32,021 nucleotides of DNA, taken from Flavobacteriales bacterium. GTDB lineage: Bacteria > Bacteroidota > Bacteroidia > Flavobacteriales > Flavobacteriaceae. A program made the position numbers and the translations under genes. Positions 1-8,910 of this stretch are shown one piece after another (the stretch's first letter is position 1; every line of letters begins with the position of its first letter). The notes under the pieces were generated by a model. The model saw nothing but the letters and a program-made list of their open reading frames with translations, did no database searches and was not told the origin of the DNA. The stretch spans positions 1 through 32,021 of the forward strand of contig JALSTJ010000415.1 of assembly GCA_026983815.1 (NCBI GenBank), given 5' to 3'.

Positions 1-102
1 TCCTGTTATCAAAGCGATAGTTCCCCCCGAAACTCCCGGGATAACATTTGCAGCTCCCATAGCCATAGCTTTAAGTATGAGCTTCGGATTAAATTTTTTC
101 AT
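1..102 (-). CDS. DUF368 membrane protein (PopT-type undecaprenyl-phosphate translocase family), N-terminus only
   Basis: Only the first 34 codons are inside the window; the gene continues past the left edge. The visible protein starts MKKFNPKLILKAMAMGAANV and then has an IPGVSGGT segment (about residues 21-28). This Gly-rich stretch near the N-terminus is typical of the DUF368 family. Members of that family (PopT) have been shown to return undecaprenyl phosphate across the cytoplasmic membrane for reuse in wall synthesis; that function is taken from the family, not from this fragment. The start codon lies one base after the stop of the upstream TPR gene (TAA-T-ATG), so the two are almost certainly co-transcribed and probably translationally coupled. 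Family call is fairly sure; function is inferred. Confidence 0.75.
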   Translation of the reverse strand, partial: MKKFNPKLILKAMAMGAANVIPGVSGGTIALITG

Positions 103-103
103 A

Positions 104-1333
104 TTAATTTCCGCTCATTTTGTTTTGGATTTTTTTGCAGTCAGGGAACTGTTTATTGGCTTCTAAAAGTAAGGAACGATAATTTTCTTTATCGTGAATT
201 TTCAGGTATAAATCAGCTAATTGCAATACTACCGGCACTTTCAAAGGGCCAAATTTGATGCTGTTTTCCAATGCTTTAATTGCTTTTTCTATTTGATTTT
301 GTTTTAAAAGTAACTCTGCATGTTGTTCATAAATTTGTTGGGTTGGACTGATTTTAATTGCCTCCAAACTTTTTTGAAGGGCTTCTTCAAATTTATTATT
401 TTTTTCCAACAAATTGATTAATTTATACCAAGATTTATAATGTCCGGGATCTTCATCAAGGGCTTTATTATAAAATTCAATGGCTTTGTCCGGTTGTTGA
501 TCGAGTTCATAGTTTTTTGCAATATGATAGTAAGCAAAAGGGGTAGGGTCTGATATTTCCAATGTTATCTTGTATAAATTGATGGCATCATTGTAATTTC
601 CCAAATGTGTAAGAACAAATGCTTTGTCATAGTATGCCCCTAGAAATTTATCATCAATTGCAATAGCATAATCCAATGCATTGAGTGCCTTGTAGTATTC
701 TTTTTTTTCCAGATATTTTTTTGCTAATAAACTCCATCCGATTTCACTCAATGGCTGTTTATCTACATAGCTTTCAAGAAACTGAATGCTTTTATCCGTC
801 AAACTTAGATAATCATAACATGAAATTGCATTGTATAAAGCTGCTTGATTTTCCGGATCAAATTTTAAACTTAATAAAGCTGCTTTTAAGGCATTTTCAT
901 AATCATCCAAATAAAGATATTCAATGGTTAGCAAATCATAAATTTCCGGATCATGAATCTGATTTTTTAAAGCTTTTTGAAGTGCTTTAACAGCTTTGAG
1001 ATGATGATTGGTACGAGAATAAATATCAGCTTCAAGTAAAAAAACTTCGATATCTATCTTTATTTTTTGAATTCCTTCTATAATTTCCAAAGCTTCTTCA
1101 AACTTATTTTCTTGACTCAACAGCTCTGCTTTAAATAAAGCGATATCAGGATTTCCGGGATTTTGTTTATCTGCTTCTCTTAGGGATTTCCAAGCCATAT
1201 TGTTATTTCCAATAAATATATAGTGATCGATAATTTCCAGAAATTCATTTAAGTCGAAAAAATAATTTTTTCCAGATACAATCATTTTTTCAAAACGTTG
1301 TATCAAATCTTCATGTGAGCGTTTTTTACTCAT
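104..1333 (-). CDS. Tetratricopeptide repeat (TPR) protein
   Basis: A 409-residue protein made almost entirely of degenerate TPR helices. Recurrent units of about 34 residues with A-x-x-x-Y/A-L positions run from about residue 40 to 395, for example the units around YDDYENAL, KKEYYKAL, LGNYNDAI, QQPDKAIEFYNKAL and NKFEEAL. There is no signal peptide or membrane segment, so it is probably cytoplasmic and acts as a protein-interaction scaffold. The next gene, one base away, is a DUF368 membrane protein, so a partner role in envelope lipid-carrier recycling is possible but unproven. A -7-like box (TAAATTTG on the minus strand, 1354-1361) lies 20 bases before the start. No enzymatic domain is visible; the exact role is unknown. 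Confidence 0.85.
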   Translation of the reverse strand: MSKKRSHEDLIQRFEKMIVSGKNYFFDLNEFLEIIDHYIFIGNNNMAWKSLREADKQNPGNPDIALFKAELLSQENKFEEALEIIEGIQKIKIDIEVFLLEADIYSRTNHHLKAVKALQKALKNQIHDPEIYDLLTIEYLYLDDYENALKAALLSLKFDPENQAALYNAISCYDYLSLTDKSIQFLESYVDKQPLSEIGWSLLAKKYLEKKEYYKALNALDYAIAIDDKFLGAYYDKAFVLTHLGNYNDAINLYKITLEISDPTPFAYYHIAKNYELDQQPDKAIEFYNKALDEDPGHYKSWYKLINLLEKNNKFEEALQKSLEAIKISPTQQIYEQHAELLLKQNQIEKAIKALENSIKFGPLKVPVVLQLADLYLKIHDKENYRSLLLEANKQFPDCKKIQNKMSGN

Positions 1334-1353
1334 AGTGTATTTTTTATAAGATG

Positions 1354-1361
1354 CAAATTTA
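1354..1361 (-). promoter_or_regulatory. -7 element (TAnnTTTG) of the TPR-DUF368 operon
   Basis: On the minus strand this reads TAAATTTG, an exact match to the Bacteroidota -7 consensus TAnnTTTG. It is 20 bases before the TPR start codon. The matching -33 position carries TTAG, one mismatch from TTTG, with a 19-base spacer. Such boxes are common by chance in AT-rich DNA, so this is a moderate call. Confidence 0.4.
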
Positions 1362-1458
1362 ACAAAAATTAAATAGAAGACTAATTTATATTTTTTATAG
1401 TTATTAACATATTTATCAAATAAACTCTTTTAATTAAGAAAAAGGAAGTGAATTACTT

Positions 1459-3231
1459 TTATAGATTATCATAAATATCATTATAAAGATGTTGATATTT
1501 TTCTTTGATGATTTTTCTTTTGAGTTTCATAGTAGGGGTCAAATGCCCGGCTTCAACCGTCCATTCATCAGGGGTCAGACGGAAAAGTTTGATTTTTTCC
1601 CATTTACCAAAATCTTGGTTATATTTATCTATTTCTTTTTGAAATCTTTGAATAACTTGGGAATGTTTAATTAATTCTTTCGGATTTTCCGGTAGATTTA
1701 ATTGATGTCTTTTTCCCCATTCTTTTACAAAAGGGAAATTGGGTTGTATCAGAGCAGATACTAATTTTTGTCCTTCTCCTACCACCATAATTTGTTCAAT
1801 AAAAGGAGATTGTTTCATCGCATTTTCCAAAAGTTGTGGTGCTACGTATTTACCCCCCGAGGTTTTGAACATTTCTTTTTTTCTATCAGTTATCTTTAGC
1901 ACGCCATCTTTATCCAATTCACCAATATCTCCCGTATGTAAATAGCCATCAGTTATTACTTCTGCGGTTTTTTCGGGGTCTTTATAATATCCCATCATGA
2001 TATTTGGACCTTTGGCAAGAATTTCTCCGTCATCGGCAATTTTAACTTCTACAATGTCAATTGGAGGACCGACAGTTCCTATTTTCCAGAATGCATTGGG
2101 AGAATTTACAGAAATTACACCGGCACTTTCCGTTAAGCCATATCCTTCCAAAATAAAAATTTGAGCTGCATTAAAAACTCTTTGCAAGCGTGGTTGTAGT
2201 GCGGCACTTCCGGAAACAATATATCTAACTTCTCCACCAAGTGCTTGTTGCCATTTACTGAAAATTAATTTACGAGCTATTTTTAATTTAATGCTGTATG
2301 GAAATTTATTTTCTTTTTTAAAATCAAATTTTTCACCGACTTTTACGGCCCAAAAAAATAAAGCTTTTTTAATTCCGTTTAATTCTTGTCCTTTGGCTAT
2401 AATTTTATCATATACTTTTTCCAGAAGTCTTGGGACAGCTGTAAAAATATGAGGTTTGACTTCTCGAATGTTTTCTCCGATTTGGTCAATGGATTCGGCA
2501 AAATAGATGCCATATCCTTTATAAGTGTATAAATATTGAATAATTCTTTCAAAAATATGACATGAAGGCAGAAAACTAATAGTTCTGGCTTGGTCGGGTA
2601 GAGGAGGGATTCTTTTGGCTGCTGATGTTACTACAGAAGCAATATTCCGGTGTGATAGCATCACTCCCTTAGGCTTTCCAGTGGTTCCTGAAGTATAGAT
2701 CAAAGTAGCCAAGTCATCAGGTTGAACAGAATTTTTTCTATTTTCCACATCTTGTTGATTGTTTTCATCTTTTCCCAATTCTATGATTTCGTTCCAATTT
2801 TTTACTTCGTTTATATTATCAAAAGAATAAATTTCTTTAAGCGTAGGAATATTTTTTGCAACGGATTTTAATTTTTGATAAATTTCATCATTTGATACGA
2901 TGGCTAATTTAACCTCAGCATGATTCATAATATATTCATAATCGGAAGCTGCGATAGTAGGGTAAATCGGGACATCTTGCGCTCCCACCTGTAAAACACC
3001 AAGGTCAGTTATATTCCATTTGGTTTGATTATTATGTGAAATAATTGCTATTTTATCATTGGCTTGAATCCCTAATCTTAATAGCCCGCGACTAAATTGA
3101 TCAACTTGTTTTTTTAAATTAGCAGTAGATGTTTTAACCCATTTGCCGTTTTCTTTGGTTACAAAAGCATCTTCACGTGGATTATTTTTTAATTGATAAT
3201 CAATAAAATCAAATAATTTATTTAGTTCCAT
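1459..3231 (-). CDS. Long-chain fatty-acid-CoA ligase (AMP-binding, FadD15/FAA type)
   Basis: The 590-residue protein is full length for the long-chain acyl-CoA synthetase family. Adenylate-forming signatures appear in order: the P-loop-like YTSGTTGKPKG (residues 179-189), EGYGLTESAG (362-371), the ATP-binding Asp in HTGDIG (432-437), and the hinge plus KTSGGKYV region (449-463). It activates fatty acids with ATP and CoA to acyl-CoA for lipid synthesis or beta-oxidation, probably at the inner face of the membrane. The family assignment is firm. The chain-length preference cannot be read from sequence. The gene appears monocistronic: 97-125 bases of AT-rich DNA separate it from both neighbours. 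Its start region has only a weak TATATTG-like promoter match. Confidence 0.92.
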   Translation of the reverse strand: MELNKLFDFIDYQLKNNPREDAFVTKENGKWVKTSTANLKKQVDQFSRGLLRLGIQANDKIAIISHNNQTKWNITDLGVLQVGAQDVPIYPTIAASDYEYIMNHAEVKLAIVSNDEIYQKLKSVAKNIPTLKEIYSFDNINEVKNWNEIIELGKDENNQQDVENRKNSVQPDDLATLIYTSGTTGKPKGVMLSHRNIASVVTSAAKRIPPLPDQARTISFLPSCHIFERIIQYLYTYKGYGIYFAESIDQIGENIREVKPHIFTAVPRLLEKVYDKIIAKGQELNGIKKALFFWAVKVGEKFDFKKENKFPYSIKLKIARKLIFSKWQQALGGEVRYIVSGSAALQPRLQRVFNAAQIFILEGYGLTESAGVISVNSPNAFWKIGTVGPPIDIVEVKIADDGEILAKGPNIMMGYYKDPEKTAEVITDGYLHTGDIGELDKDGVLKITDRKKEMFKTSGGKYVAPQLLENAMKQSPFIEQIMVVGEGQKLVSALIQPNFPFVKEWGKRHQLNLPENPKELIKHSQVIQRFQKEIDKYNQDFGKWEKIKLFRLTPDEWTVEAGHLTPTMKLKRKIIKEKYQHLYNDIYDNL

Positions 3232-3328
3232 ATTTTGTTATTTTGAAGGACAATATATAAAAAAAAATACAATTTTAAAAACAATAATTTAATTTGTCTA
3301 TTGATTTTATTGATTTTTCAATATAAAA

Positions 3329-4393
3329 TTATTCAACAATGATTTTTTTCACCGATGTATTTTCTTGACTTTTAATCAAAAGAATATACATTCCTTGCAA
3401 TTCTAGTGGAAGATGAATATTTTTAAAATTTTTTTGGACAATTTGTATTTTTTTGCCGGAAAGATCCATAATATCTATTTCCTGAATTTTGTCCTGATTT
3501 AGGTTTTTGATATGAAGAACATGATCTGGTATAGGATTTGGATAAATTACCCATTTGTTAGTTTTATTATTAGGAGTTGCATTGGTCGGGTCCCAAATTT
3601 GTGCAACCCATTCGGGATGGTCTATATACGGATTTCTGTTTCCTTGAAAATTATAGACCGCATTGTTTCTATCAATTTCTCTTTGAGAAACAGGGTCATT
3701 ATAATGCCATTGAAGCAGGATATTTAGGAACCAATTGCTAAATACTTGGTTGCTGGTGTGATTTAGCATATCATGATCCCAACCGGCAACCTGATCTTCA
3801 TATCGAGTTGCAAAATAGAATAACATACGGGCAATATCTCCTTTGAATTCATCTATGGGTTCAAAAACAATTCCATTATATCCCGATGTAGAATTATGTC
3901 CGAGTTTTGAGCCGTTGGTTGAAGTCCAAGTAGGATTGGAGACTTCTCCAAATGGATAATTGCTTCTTCTATTGTTTACATATCCATCGGTGGGAACAAC
4001 AAAATGGGCGTCGCTTTTCATCGGTGCAGCCGAACCAAATACACTTTGCGGGACCAGATGTTCTCTATTGTAACATGAACCCTCTCCTGAATAATTTCCA
4101 CATTTATCCGAAATGTGATGATATTCATAAGCATCAGGACCATTAGGTTTTTCGGAATACATATCCAAGACGGTTCCATCGTTTTCATAATAATTATCCG
4201 TATCGCTTGTTTGATAACAAGTATATAAATCACTATAAGAATGAGGATTGTGTGAGTTTGTAATGATATTTTTTAATGCTGTTTTTAGTTGATATCCACT
4301 CAAACCTTGTGCATTATCATAATATCCTGCGGGTATTTGTGCTTGGAGGTGAAAGCTTATAATGAGTAGGAGTAAAGCTAGTTTTTTCATCAT
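3329..4393 (-). CDS. Secreted endonuclease I family nuclease with T9SS type A sorting signal
   Basis: A 354-residue protein. Residues 1-19 form a signal peptide ending LQAQ. The centre is an endonuclease I (beta-beta-alpha-Me) nuclease domain with the core NREHLVPQS (109-117) containing the conserved His, followed by the SDAHFVVPTD and NNRRSNYPFGE segments usual in this family. The last 75 residues (from about WVIYPNPIPD, residue 281) are a T9SS type A C-terminal domain ending KKIIVE. It is therefore expected to be exported, then attached to the surface or released, to degrade extracellular DNA or RNA for nutrient or phosphate use. Two Met codons begin the protein (4393 and 4390); either would serve. 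It follows the RNA methyltransferase gene by 11 bases and is probably in the same transcript. Confidence 0.9.
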   Translation of the reverse strand: MMKKLALLLLIISFHLQAQIPAGYYDNAQGLSGYQLKTALKNIITNSHNPHSYSDLYTCYQTSDTDNYYENDGTVLDMYSEKPNGPDAYEYHHISDKCGNYSGEGSCYNREHLVPQSVFGSAAPMKSDAHFVVPTDGYVNNRRSNYPFGEVSNPTWTSTNGSKLGHNSTSGYNGIVFEPIDEFKGDIARMLFYFATRYEDQVAGWDHDMLNHTSNQVFSNWFLNILLQWHYNDPVSQREIDRNNAVYNFQGNRNPYIDHPEWVAQIWDPTNATPNNKTNKWVIYPNPIPDHVLHIKNLNQDKIQEIDIMDLSGKKIQIVQKNFKNIHLPLELQGMYILLIKSQENTSVKKIIVE

Positions 4394-4404
4394 TTTGGTG
4401 TGTG

Positions 4405-5598
4405 TTAATTTATTTTTTTCAATTTTGCCATATAAAATCCATCATTTCCTGTTGCAGACGGAAAAATATGTTTATCTTCGACAAAGATAAAATTTTTATT
4501 TTGTTCCAAGAAAGACTTAATATTTTTTTCATTTTCTTCGGGCAAAATGGAACAGGTAACATAAATAAGCTGTCCACTGGGCTTTATCATTTGGGAATAA
4601 TTTTCCAAGATATTTTTTTGGACGGTTTTGATTTTTTTTAATTTATATTGGTTTAACTCCCATTTAAGTCCCGGTTTTCTTTTGAGAGTGCCTAAACTGC
4701 TGCAAGGAACATCCAATAATAAAATATCAGCCATCATTTTATTTTTTTCCAAAATTTCATTTGTTATCACTTGGGCTTCTACAATATTTTTTATACCGTT
4801 TCGTTTGGCTCTTTTTTTTAGTTCGTCAATTTTGGAGGGATAAATATCATAAGCATAAATTTTTCCTTTGTTTTTCATTAAACAAGCCAAATGCAAGGTT
4901 TTACCACCCGCTCCTGCACAAGCATCTATTATGGTTTGTCCGTGTTTAGGTTGGACAAAAAAAGCTACTTCTTGTGAGGAAGCATCTTGTATTTCAAACC
5001 ATCCTTTTTTGTAGCAATCCAGATGGGTAAGTTTGGGTTTTCCTTGGATAAATAAGGCGTGAGGATACTTTTCTTTTGAATAGGATTTTATATTTTGAAG
5101 GGCTAATTTTTCTTGAAGTTTGTTAATATCGGTTTTTAAAATATTTACACGTATTACGGTAGGTGCTTCTATATTTAATGCTTTGATTTCTATTTCAAAT
5201 TTTTCGTTACCCATTTGTTTTTTTCCCGTTATTTCCAACCAATCGGGGATGGATTGTTCGATAGAGAAGGGGAGTTGTTGTTCAAAATTTATTTTATCGA
5301 ATTCTATTGTGTTTTTAAACCATTGCTGTATTGGAATATCATTTTGTTTACTCCAAGCAGTTAAAATATTCCATTTTCCTTCAATAGTTTTTATGTCGGA
5401 ATTAGTAACATATTCATATAATCTTTTCCAACGAATGATATCATATAATACTTTTGCTGCAAATTTTCGATCGCGGCTGCCCCATTTTTTTTGAGATTTC
5501 AATAAATCCCGAATACTTTTATCTGCTTGTTTATGTTGATTGAAGATTTCTTCTAAAATTTTTAAAACTGCATAACTTATGTTTTTATACCATCTCAT
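4405..5598 (-). CDS. RsmB/NOP-family RNA (cytosine-C5) methyltransferase
   Basis: A 397-residue protein: N-terminal NusB-like helical region (about 1-130), linker with an RNA-binding-type segment, and a class I SAM-dependent methyltransferase domain (about 200-395). Motif I is DACAGAGGKT (225-234), motif IV DVPCSS (296-301, Cys299) and motif VI TCS (348-350, Cys349). The two cysteines are the catalytic pair of m5C RNA methyltransferases. It probably methylates a cytosine in rRNA or tRNA in the cytoplasm; orthology to RsmB itself (16S C967) is likely from the NusB-like N-terminus but not certain. Its start faces the UbiA-like gene, and the two -7 elements abut. Downstream is the endonuclease I gene at 11 bases. 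Confidence 0.9.
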   Translation of the reverse strand: MRWYKNISYAVLKILEEIFNQHKQADKSIRDLLKSQKKWGSRDRKFAAKVLYDIIRWKRLYEYVTNSDIKTIEGKWNILTAWSKQNDIPIQQWFKNTIEFDKINFEQQLPFSIEQSIPDWLEITGKKQMGNEKFEIEIKALNIEAPTVIRVNILKTDINKLQEKLALQNIKSYSKEKYPHALFIQGKPKLTHLDCYKKGWFEIQDASSQEVAFFVQPKHGQTIIDACAGAGGKTLHLACLMKNKGKIYAYDIYPSKIDELKKRAKRNGIKNIVEAQVITNEILEKNKMMADILLLDVPCSSLGTLKRKPGLKWELNQYKLKKIKTVQKNILENYSQMIKPSGQLIYVTCSILPEENEKNIKSFLEQNKNFIFVEDKHIFPSATGNDGFYMAKLKKIN

Positions 5599-5608
5599 TT
5601 GAATACTT

Positions 5609-5624
5609 TATCTTTGCAAAAATA
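5609..5624. promoter_or_regulatory. Abutting divergent -7 elements between the RNA methyltransferase and UbiA-like genes
   Basis: The plus strand reads TATCTTTG (5609-5616), immediately followed by CAAAAATA (5617-5624), which is TATTTTTG on the minus strand. Each is an exact TAnnTTTG -7 match, so the two divergent promoters sit back to back in a near-palindrome. The plus-strand box lies 18 bases before ATG 5635; the minus-strand box lies 18 bases before the ATG at 5598. No clear -33 TTTG is seen for either. Confidence 0.5.
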
Positions 5625-5634
5625 TAACTTATTC

Positions 5635-6417
5635 ATGTTAATAAAGCATTTAAAAAAAATATTTGATCTTTATATTTTTCTAAACATACATGTTGCTTTG
5701 TCTGTTTTAGCTTTATATTTTATTTTTCATCATCAATGGAATCAAAACTATGCTTGGTTTTTATTTACCTCAACGGTTTTATCCTATGGAATTATCCGTT
5801 TGATTGATGTGTCATCTAATAGGGATATTTTTAAAAGCTATTTTTATGCTTATCGCTTGCTTTTTTATATAGTTTTGCTTTTAAGTTTCTTGTTTGCGCT
5901 TGGTTTCTTTTTGAAATTGAATTTTCTTACTCAATTATTGATTATTCCTTTGACTATTATAACATTGACTTATCAGACCATATTGAGAAGAAATGGTATC
6001 GTAAAAATATTGACGGTTGCGGGAGTATGGGCTTCGATGATTGTTCTTTTACCTATTGAACATTTGAAAGATTTTGACAGAAAGCTTTTGCTCCATTTTA
6101 TTTATGTTTTTCTTTATGTTTTGATGCTTACTTTAAGTTTTGATCAAAGAGATGTGTTGATAGATGCTCCGGAATTAAAAACTTTGGCACAACGTTTTCC
6201 TCATAAAAAGCTATTGATATATTTTACATTATTGACTGTTTTTCTATCGATGAATAGTTTTATTTTTACAAATACCCGATCATATTTAGTCAGTAATTTT
6301 ATGATTTTGATTTCATTGGTATTATGTTTTTCTTCTAAACAAGAAAAAAGTTTTTATTTTACGGCTTTTTGGATTGAAGCTTTGCCTATTTTTTGGTATC
6401 TAATTTTGAAAATATAG
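5635..6417 (+). CDS. UbiA-like polytopic membrane protein, degenerate prenyltransferase type
   Basis: A 260-residue, very hydrophobic protein with about eight membrane helices. Two polar motifs sit where UbiA prenyltransferases carry their Asp-rich metal/diphosphate sites: IRLIDVSSNRD after the second helix and SFDQRDVLIDAPE in the middle. The first motif lacks the full N-x-x-x-D-x-x-x-D pattern, so activity is uncertain, and the natural substrate is unknown. The start was set at ATG 5635. A TTG in the same frame at 5599 would add 12 residues, but the predicted -7 box at 5609-5616 lies downstream of that TTG, so the longer form could not be made from this promoter. The gene ends 57 bases from the converging fibre-like gene, with no clear terminator. 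Confidence 0.7.
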   Translation: MLIKHLKKIFDLYIFLNIHVALSVLALYFIFHHQWNQNYAWFLFTSTVLSYGIIRLIDVSSNRDIFKSYFYAYRLLFYIVLLLSFLFALGFFLKLNFLTQLLIIPLTIITLTYQTILRRNGIVKILTVAGVWASMIVLLPIEHLKDFDRKLLLHFIYVFLYVLMLTLSFDQRDVLIDAPELKTLAQRFPHKKLLIYFTLLTVFLSMNSFIFTNTRSYLVSNFMILISLVLCFSSKQEKSFYFTAFWIEALPIFWYLILKI

Positions 6418-6474
6418 AAATGCCTAAAGCATATTGTTTTCGGTATTTAAAATATACATTTTACAAATTATTTC

Positions 6475-8865
6475 TTAAGGTTTCCCTACAATTTGAAAAG
6501 GTCTAATCATCACATAAACATTAGTAATTTTCATTGTAGAAGAACCATCAGTAATACCATAAAGATGTAACTCCCAAATGTCAGTTCCTGCATTCCAAGC
6601 TTTCCACTGAGATTCTACTATATATTTTCCGGGACTGGTATTATTCCAGGTCCAAGTGTCAGAAGTTGTAATAGGAGTTACGTCTGATGCATTATTGATA
6701 GCGTGTAATTGGAACTGATTTCCTAAGCCGGAAGCATTGGATACCCTGACAAATACTTTTACTTGAACCAAGCCTTGCAATTGATAAATTACAGGATTAA
6801 AACCTGCTTCCATAAGATTTAAGTCGGCATTGGTGTTTTGAAATACTGTATATTCGTTACCACTCCATAAGTTGATTGTCGAAACTTGATTTTTTGAAGT
6901 GGTATAGCCTTTGAACATCCCCGCCCAAGATTTGTTGTCATTATCATCCACCTCACCATATACTGCAATGTGTCTTCCATTACCATTATTTTTAGCAACA
7001 TTATAAGATCCTACATGTGTCCCATTACCTAAATCAGATACTTCATTGTAAGTTCCGAAATGATCTCCATCACCATTGTCTATGAAAACCGAAGGATTAT
7101 TTAGTAAATCACGACCAATAATATTTAAATTACCATATTGTCTTCCTCCAACAATCATATTGGAAGCATCAGATTTGGCAATAATACTGTTAAGATTTGC
7201 AATTTGCAATCCTTGTAATTGACTCCCGACATGTCCGCCGGCTAAGACATTATTGGTACCGATGTGAGTCCCATTACTGTTTATTTCGGAATTATTTAAC
7301 AAATCCAATCCAATTATATTAAATGTACCATTATGTATTCCCGAACCTCGATCATTTAAGTTATTTACTGTTCCGAAATGATTTCCGGTTGTATTGGTAG
7401 GTGTATGATTTGCATAATTATATCCGATAATATTCATTCCTCCTATATGTTTACCATTTCCTGTGCTTAAAATATTATTTAAAGAGGTTATATGTTCGCC
7501 ATTACCATCCCCCATAATTACATCAGTATTTCCTATTCTTTTGGCATCACTGTCTCCCGATACTGGAATTGGAGTGGTGGGTGCAGTCTGTGTAACATAA
7601 GCCCCCAAAATATTAACAGTTCCTGCATGTGAGGCATTTCCAATATCAGAAAGTGTATTGAAAATTCCAATATGTTTTCCAGTGGTTTGGGTGGGAGTTT
7701 GGTTGGTTGGATCATATCCCAAAGAATTTCCGATACCAATATGTAAGCCATTCCCTGTACTAAAAACAGCATTTCCTTCAGCAATATGAATTCCGCTACC
7801 ATTTCCTGCAACAATGTTTATAGCTCCAACTCTTTTTCCATTGCTGTCGTTGGTAATAGGGTCAATGGAGGTAGGGTTGTTTTCATGAACGCCAGCTCCA
7901 ATAGAGTTTAAAGTTCCAACATGAATTGCAGTTCCATTATTTTTAATTTCATTAACTACTCCGATTTGCTTTCCTGTTCCTGTATTTAATATTCTATTGA
8001 AAGCTCCAAATTGTGAGCCATTCCCTGTTCCTCCAATTCTTTGATATTGACCAAAATGTATTCCGTCTTTGCTATTATCAATAAAAGTGTAATAAGAATA
8101 AATAATTCCTTCTGTGTTGTTATTAAATCCTAAATAATTTAATACTCCATAGGTAGCTCCGGTTCCTTGCGAATTATGAATATAATTATAATCTCCAACC
8201 ATATTTACATCATTGTTTCCACTTATATCAGAAACATAGCCATAGGAATTCTTATTACTTCCGATAATATCGGTTTCAAAACCGGTAAGTGCATCATAAT
8301 TTGTATTTCCAATATTTCCTCCTAAAGCAGAATAAACTCCAATTTTTCCCAAAGAAGTCGGCATTGGTCCATTACTGTTAAAAAAGCCGGATATTCTTAA
8401 AATTGAAGTATCAGTGTTGGCTTGATTTACTTTTAATACACTTGATTTGGAATCATCGGTAATATCCAATCGATATTCCGGAGTATTTTTTCCAATGGCG
8501 ACATTTCCCATATGATAAATATCATCATTGATATCTGTTGGGGAATCGGTTGTTCCGGTTTTGAACCAGTCTTTATCGCTAGAGGAAGTGTTAGAACCTA
8601 TTTGATTCCAAGTAGTTCCATCCCAAAACCAAAAACTTTTGGTATCTGTATCGTATACTGTCAGCCCATCTTCAGAAGCAGATAAAGAAGCAGCCAAATT
8701 TGTTCTGTCAGCGGTAGTAAATCTTGGAATTAAAATTCCCTTGGTATTTGAAGATATATCTAACATTGCATTAGTGTTAGGCGTATTTCCGGTATTATTA
8801 ACTGCAACTTGTGCTTGAATTAAATTAACGGAAATCAATATAAAAAATAATATAATTGTTTTCAT
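6475..8865 (-). CDS. Secreted fibre-like protein with about 20 G-x-H-x-G-x-x-N repeats
   Basis: A 796-residue protein of unknown function. Residues 1-19 are a signal peptide (MKTIILFFILISVNLIQAQ). Next comes an N-terminal segment common in Bacteroidota fibre-like surface proteins (NAMLDISSNTKGILIPRF, about 31-49) and a WFWDGTTWNQIG motif. From about residue 200, and clearly from 268 to 640, there are about 20 imperfect repeats of G-N-G-x-H-I-G-x-x-N-x-I/L spaced about 15-30 residues apart, a pattern suggesting a beta-solenoid. The last 135 residues form a separate beta-rich domain ending IRPFQIVGKP. No T9SS C-terminal signal is seen, so export beyond the periplasm is uncertain. The start was placed at Met 8865, where the signal peptide begins, rather than at 8904. 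It follows the surface cassette but is separated from it by a strong terminator. Confidence 0.75.
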   Translation of the reverse strand: MKTIILFFILISVNLIQAQVAVNNTGNTPNTNAMLDISSNTKGILIPRFTTADRTNLAASLSASEDGLTVYDTDTKSFWFWDGTTWNQIGSNTSSSDKDWFKTGTTDSPTDINDDIYHMGNVAIGKNTPEYRLDITDDSKSSVLKVNQANTDTSILRISGFFNSNGPMPTSLGKIGVYSALGGNIGNTNYDALTGFETDIIGSNKNSYGYVSDISGNNDVNMVGDYNYIHNSQGTGATYGVLNYLGFNNNTEGIIYSYYTFIDNSKDGIHFGQYQRIGGTGNGSQFGAFNRILNTGTGKQIGVVNEIKNNGTAIHVGTLNSIGAGVHENNPTSIDPITNDSNGKRVGAINIVAGNGSGIHIAEGNAVFSTGNGLHIGIGNSLGYDPTNQTPTQTTGKHIGIFNTLSDIGNASHAGTVNILGAYVTQTAPTTPIPVSGDSDAKRIGNTDVIMGDGNGEHITSLNNILSTGNGKHIGGMNIIGYNYANHTPTNTTGNHFGTVNNLNDRGSGIHNGTFNIIGLDLLNNSEINSNGTHIGTNNVLAGGHVGSQLQGLQIANLNSIIAKSDASNMIVGGRQYGNLNIIGRDLLNNPSVFIDNGDGDHFGTYNEVSDLGNGTHVGSYNVAKNNGNGRHIAVYGEVDDNDNKSWAGMFKGYTTSKNQVSTINLWSGNEYTVFQNTNADLNLMEAGFNPVIYQLQGLVQVKVFVRVSNASGLGNQFQLHAINNASDVTPITTSDTWTWNNTSPGKYIVESQWKAWNAGTDIWELHLYGITDGSSTMKITNVYVMIRPFQIVGKP

Positions 8866-8878
8866 AATGAAAGGTTTT

Positions 8879-8893
8879 TTGTGAAAAACACAA
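8879..8893. repeat. Short inverted repeat upstream of the fibre-like gene
   Basis: TTGTG-AAAAA-CACAA, a perfect 5-bp inverted repeat with a 5-base spacer, lies 13 bases before the start codon of the fibre-like gene. It could be an operator or an mRNA 5' hairpin. Arms this short can occur by chance. Confidence 0.3.
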
Positions 8894-8910
8894 GTTAAAA
8901 ACATGTAAAT

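Noticed and set aside
3232..3328. Terminator after the endonuclease I gene (TATTGA/TCAATA stem)
   Set aside because: A six-pair AT-rich stem without a T-tract at the right place is too weak to call.
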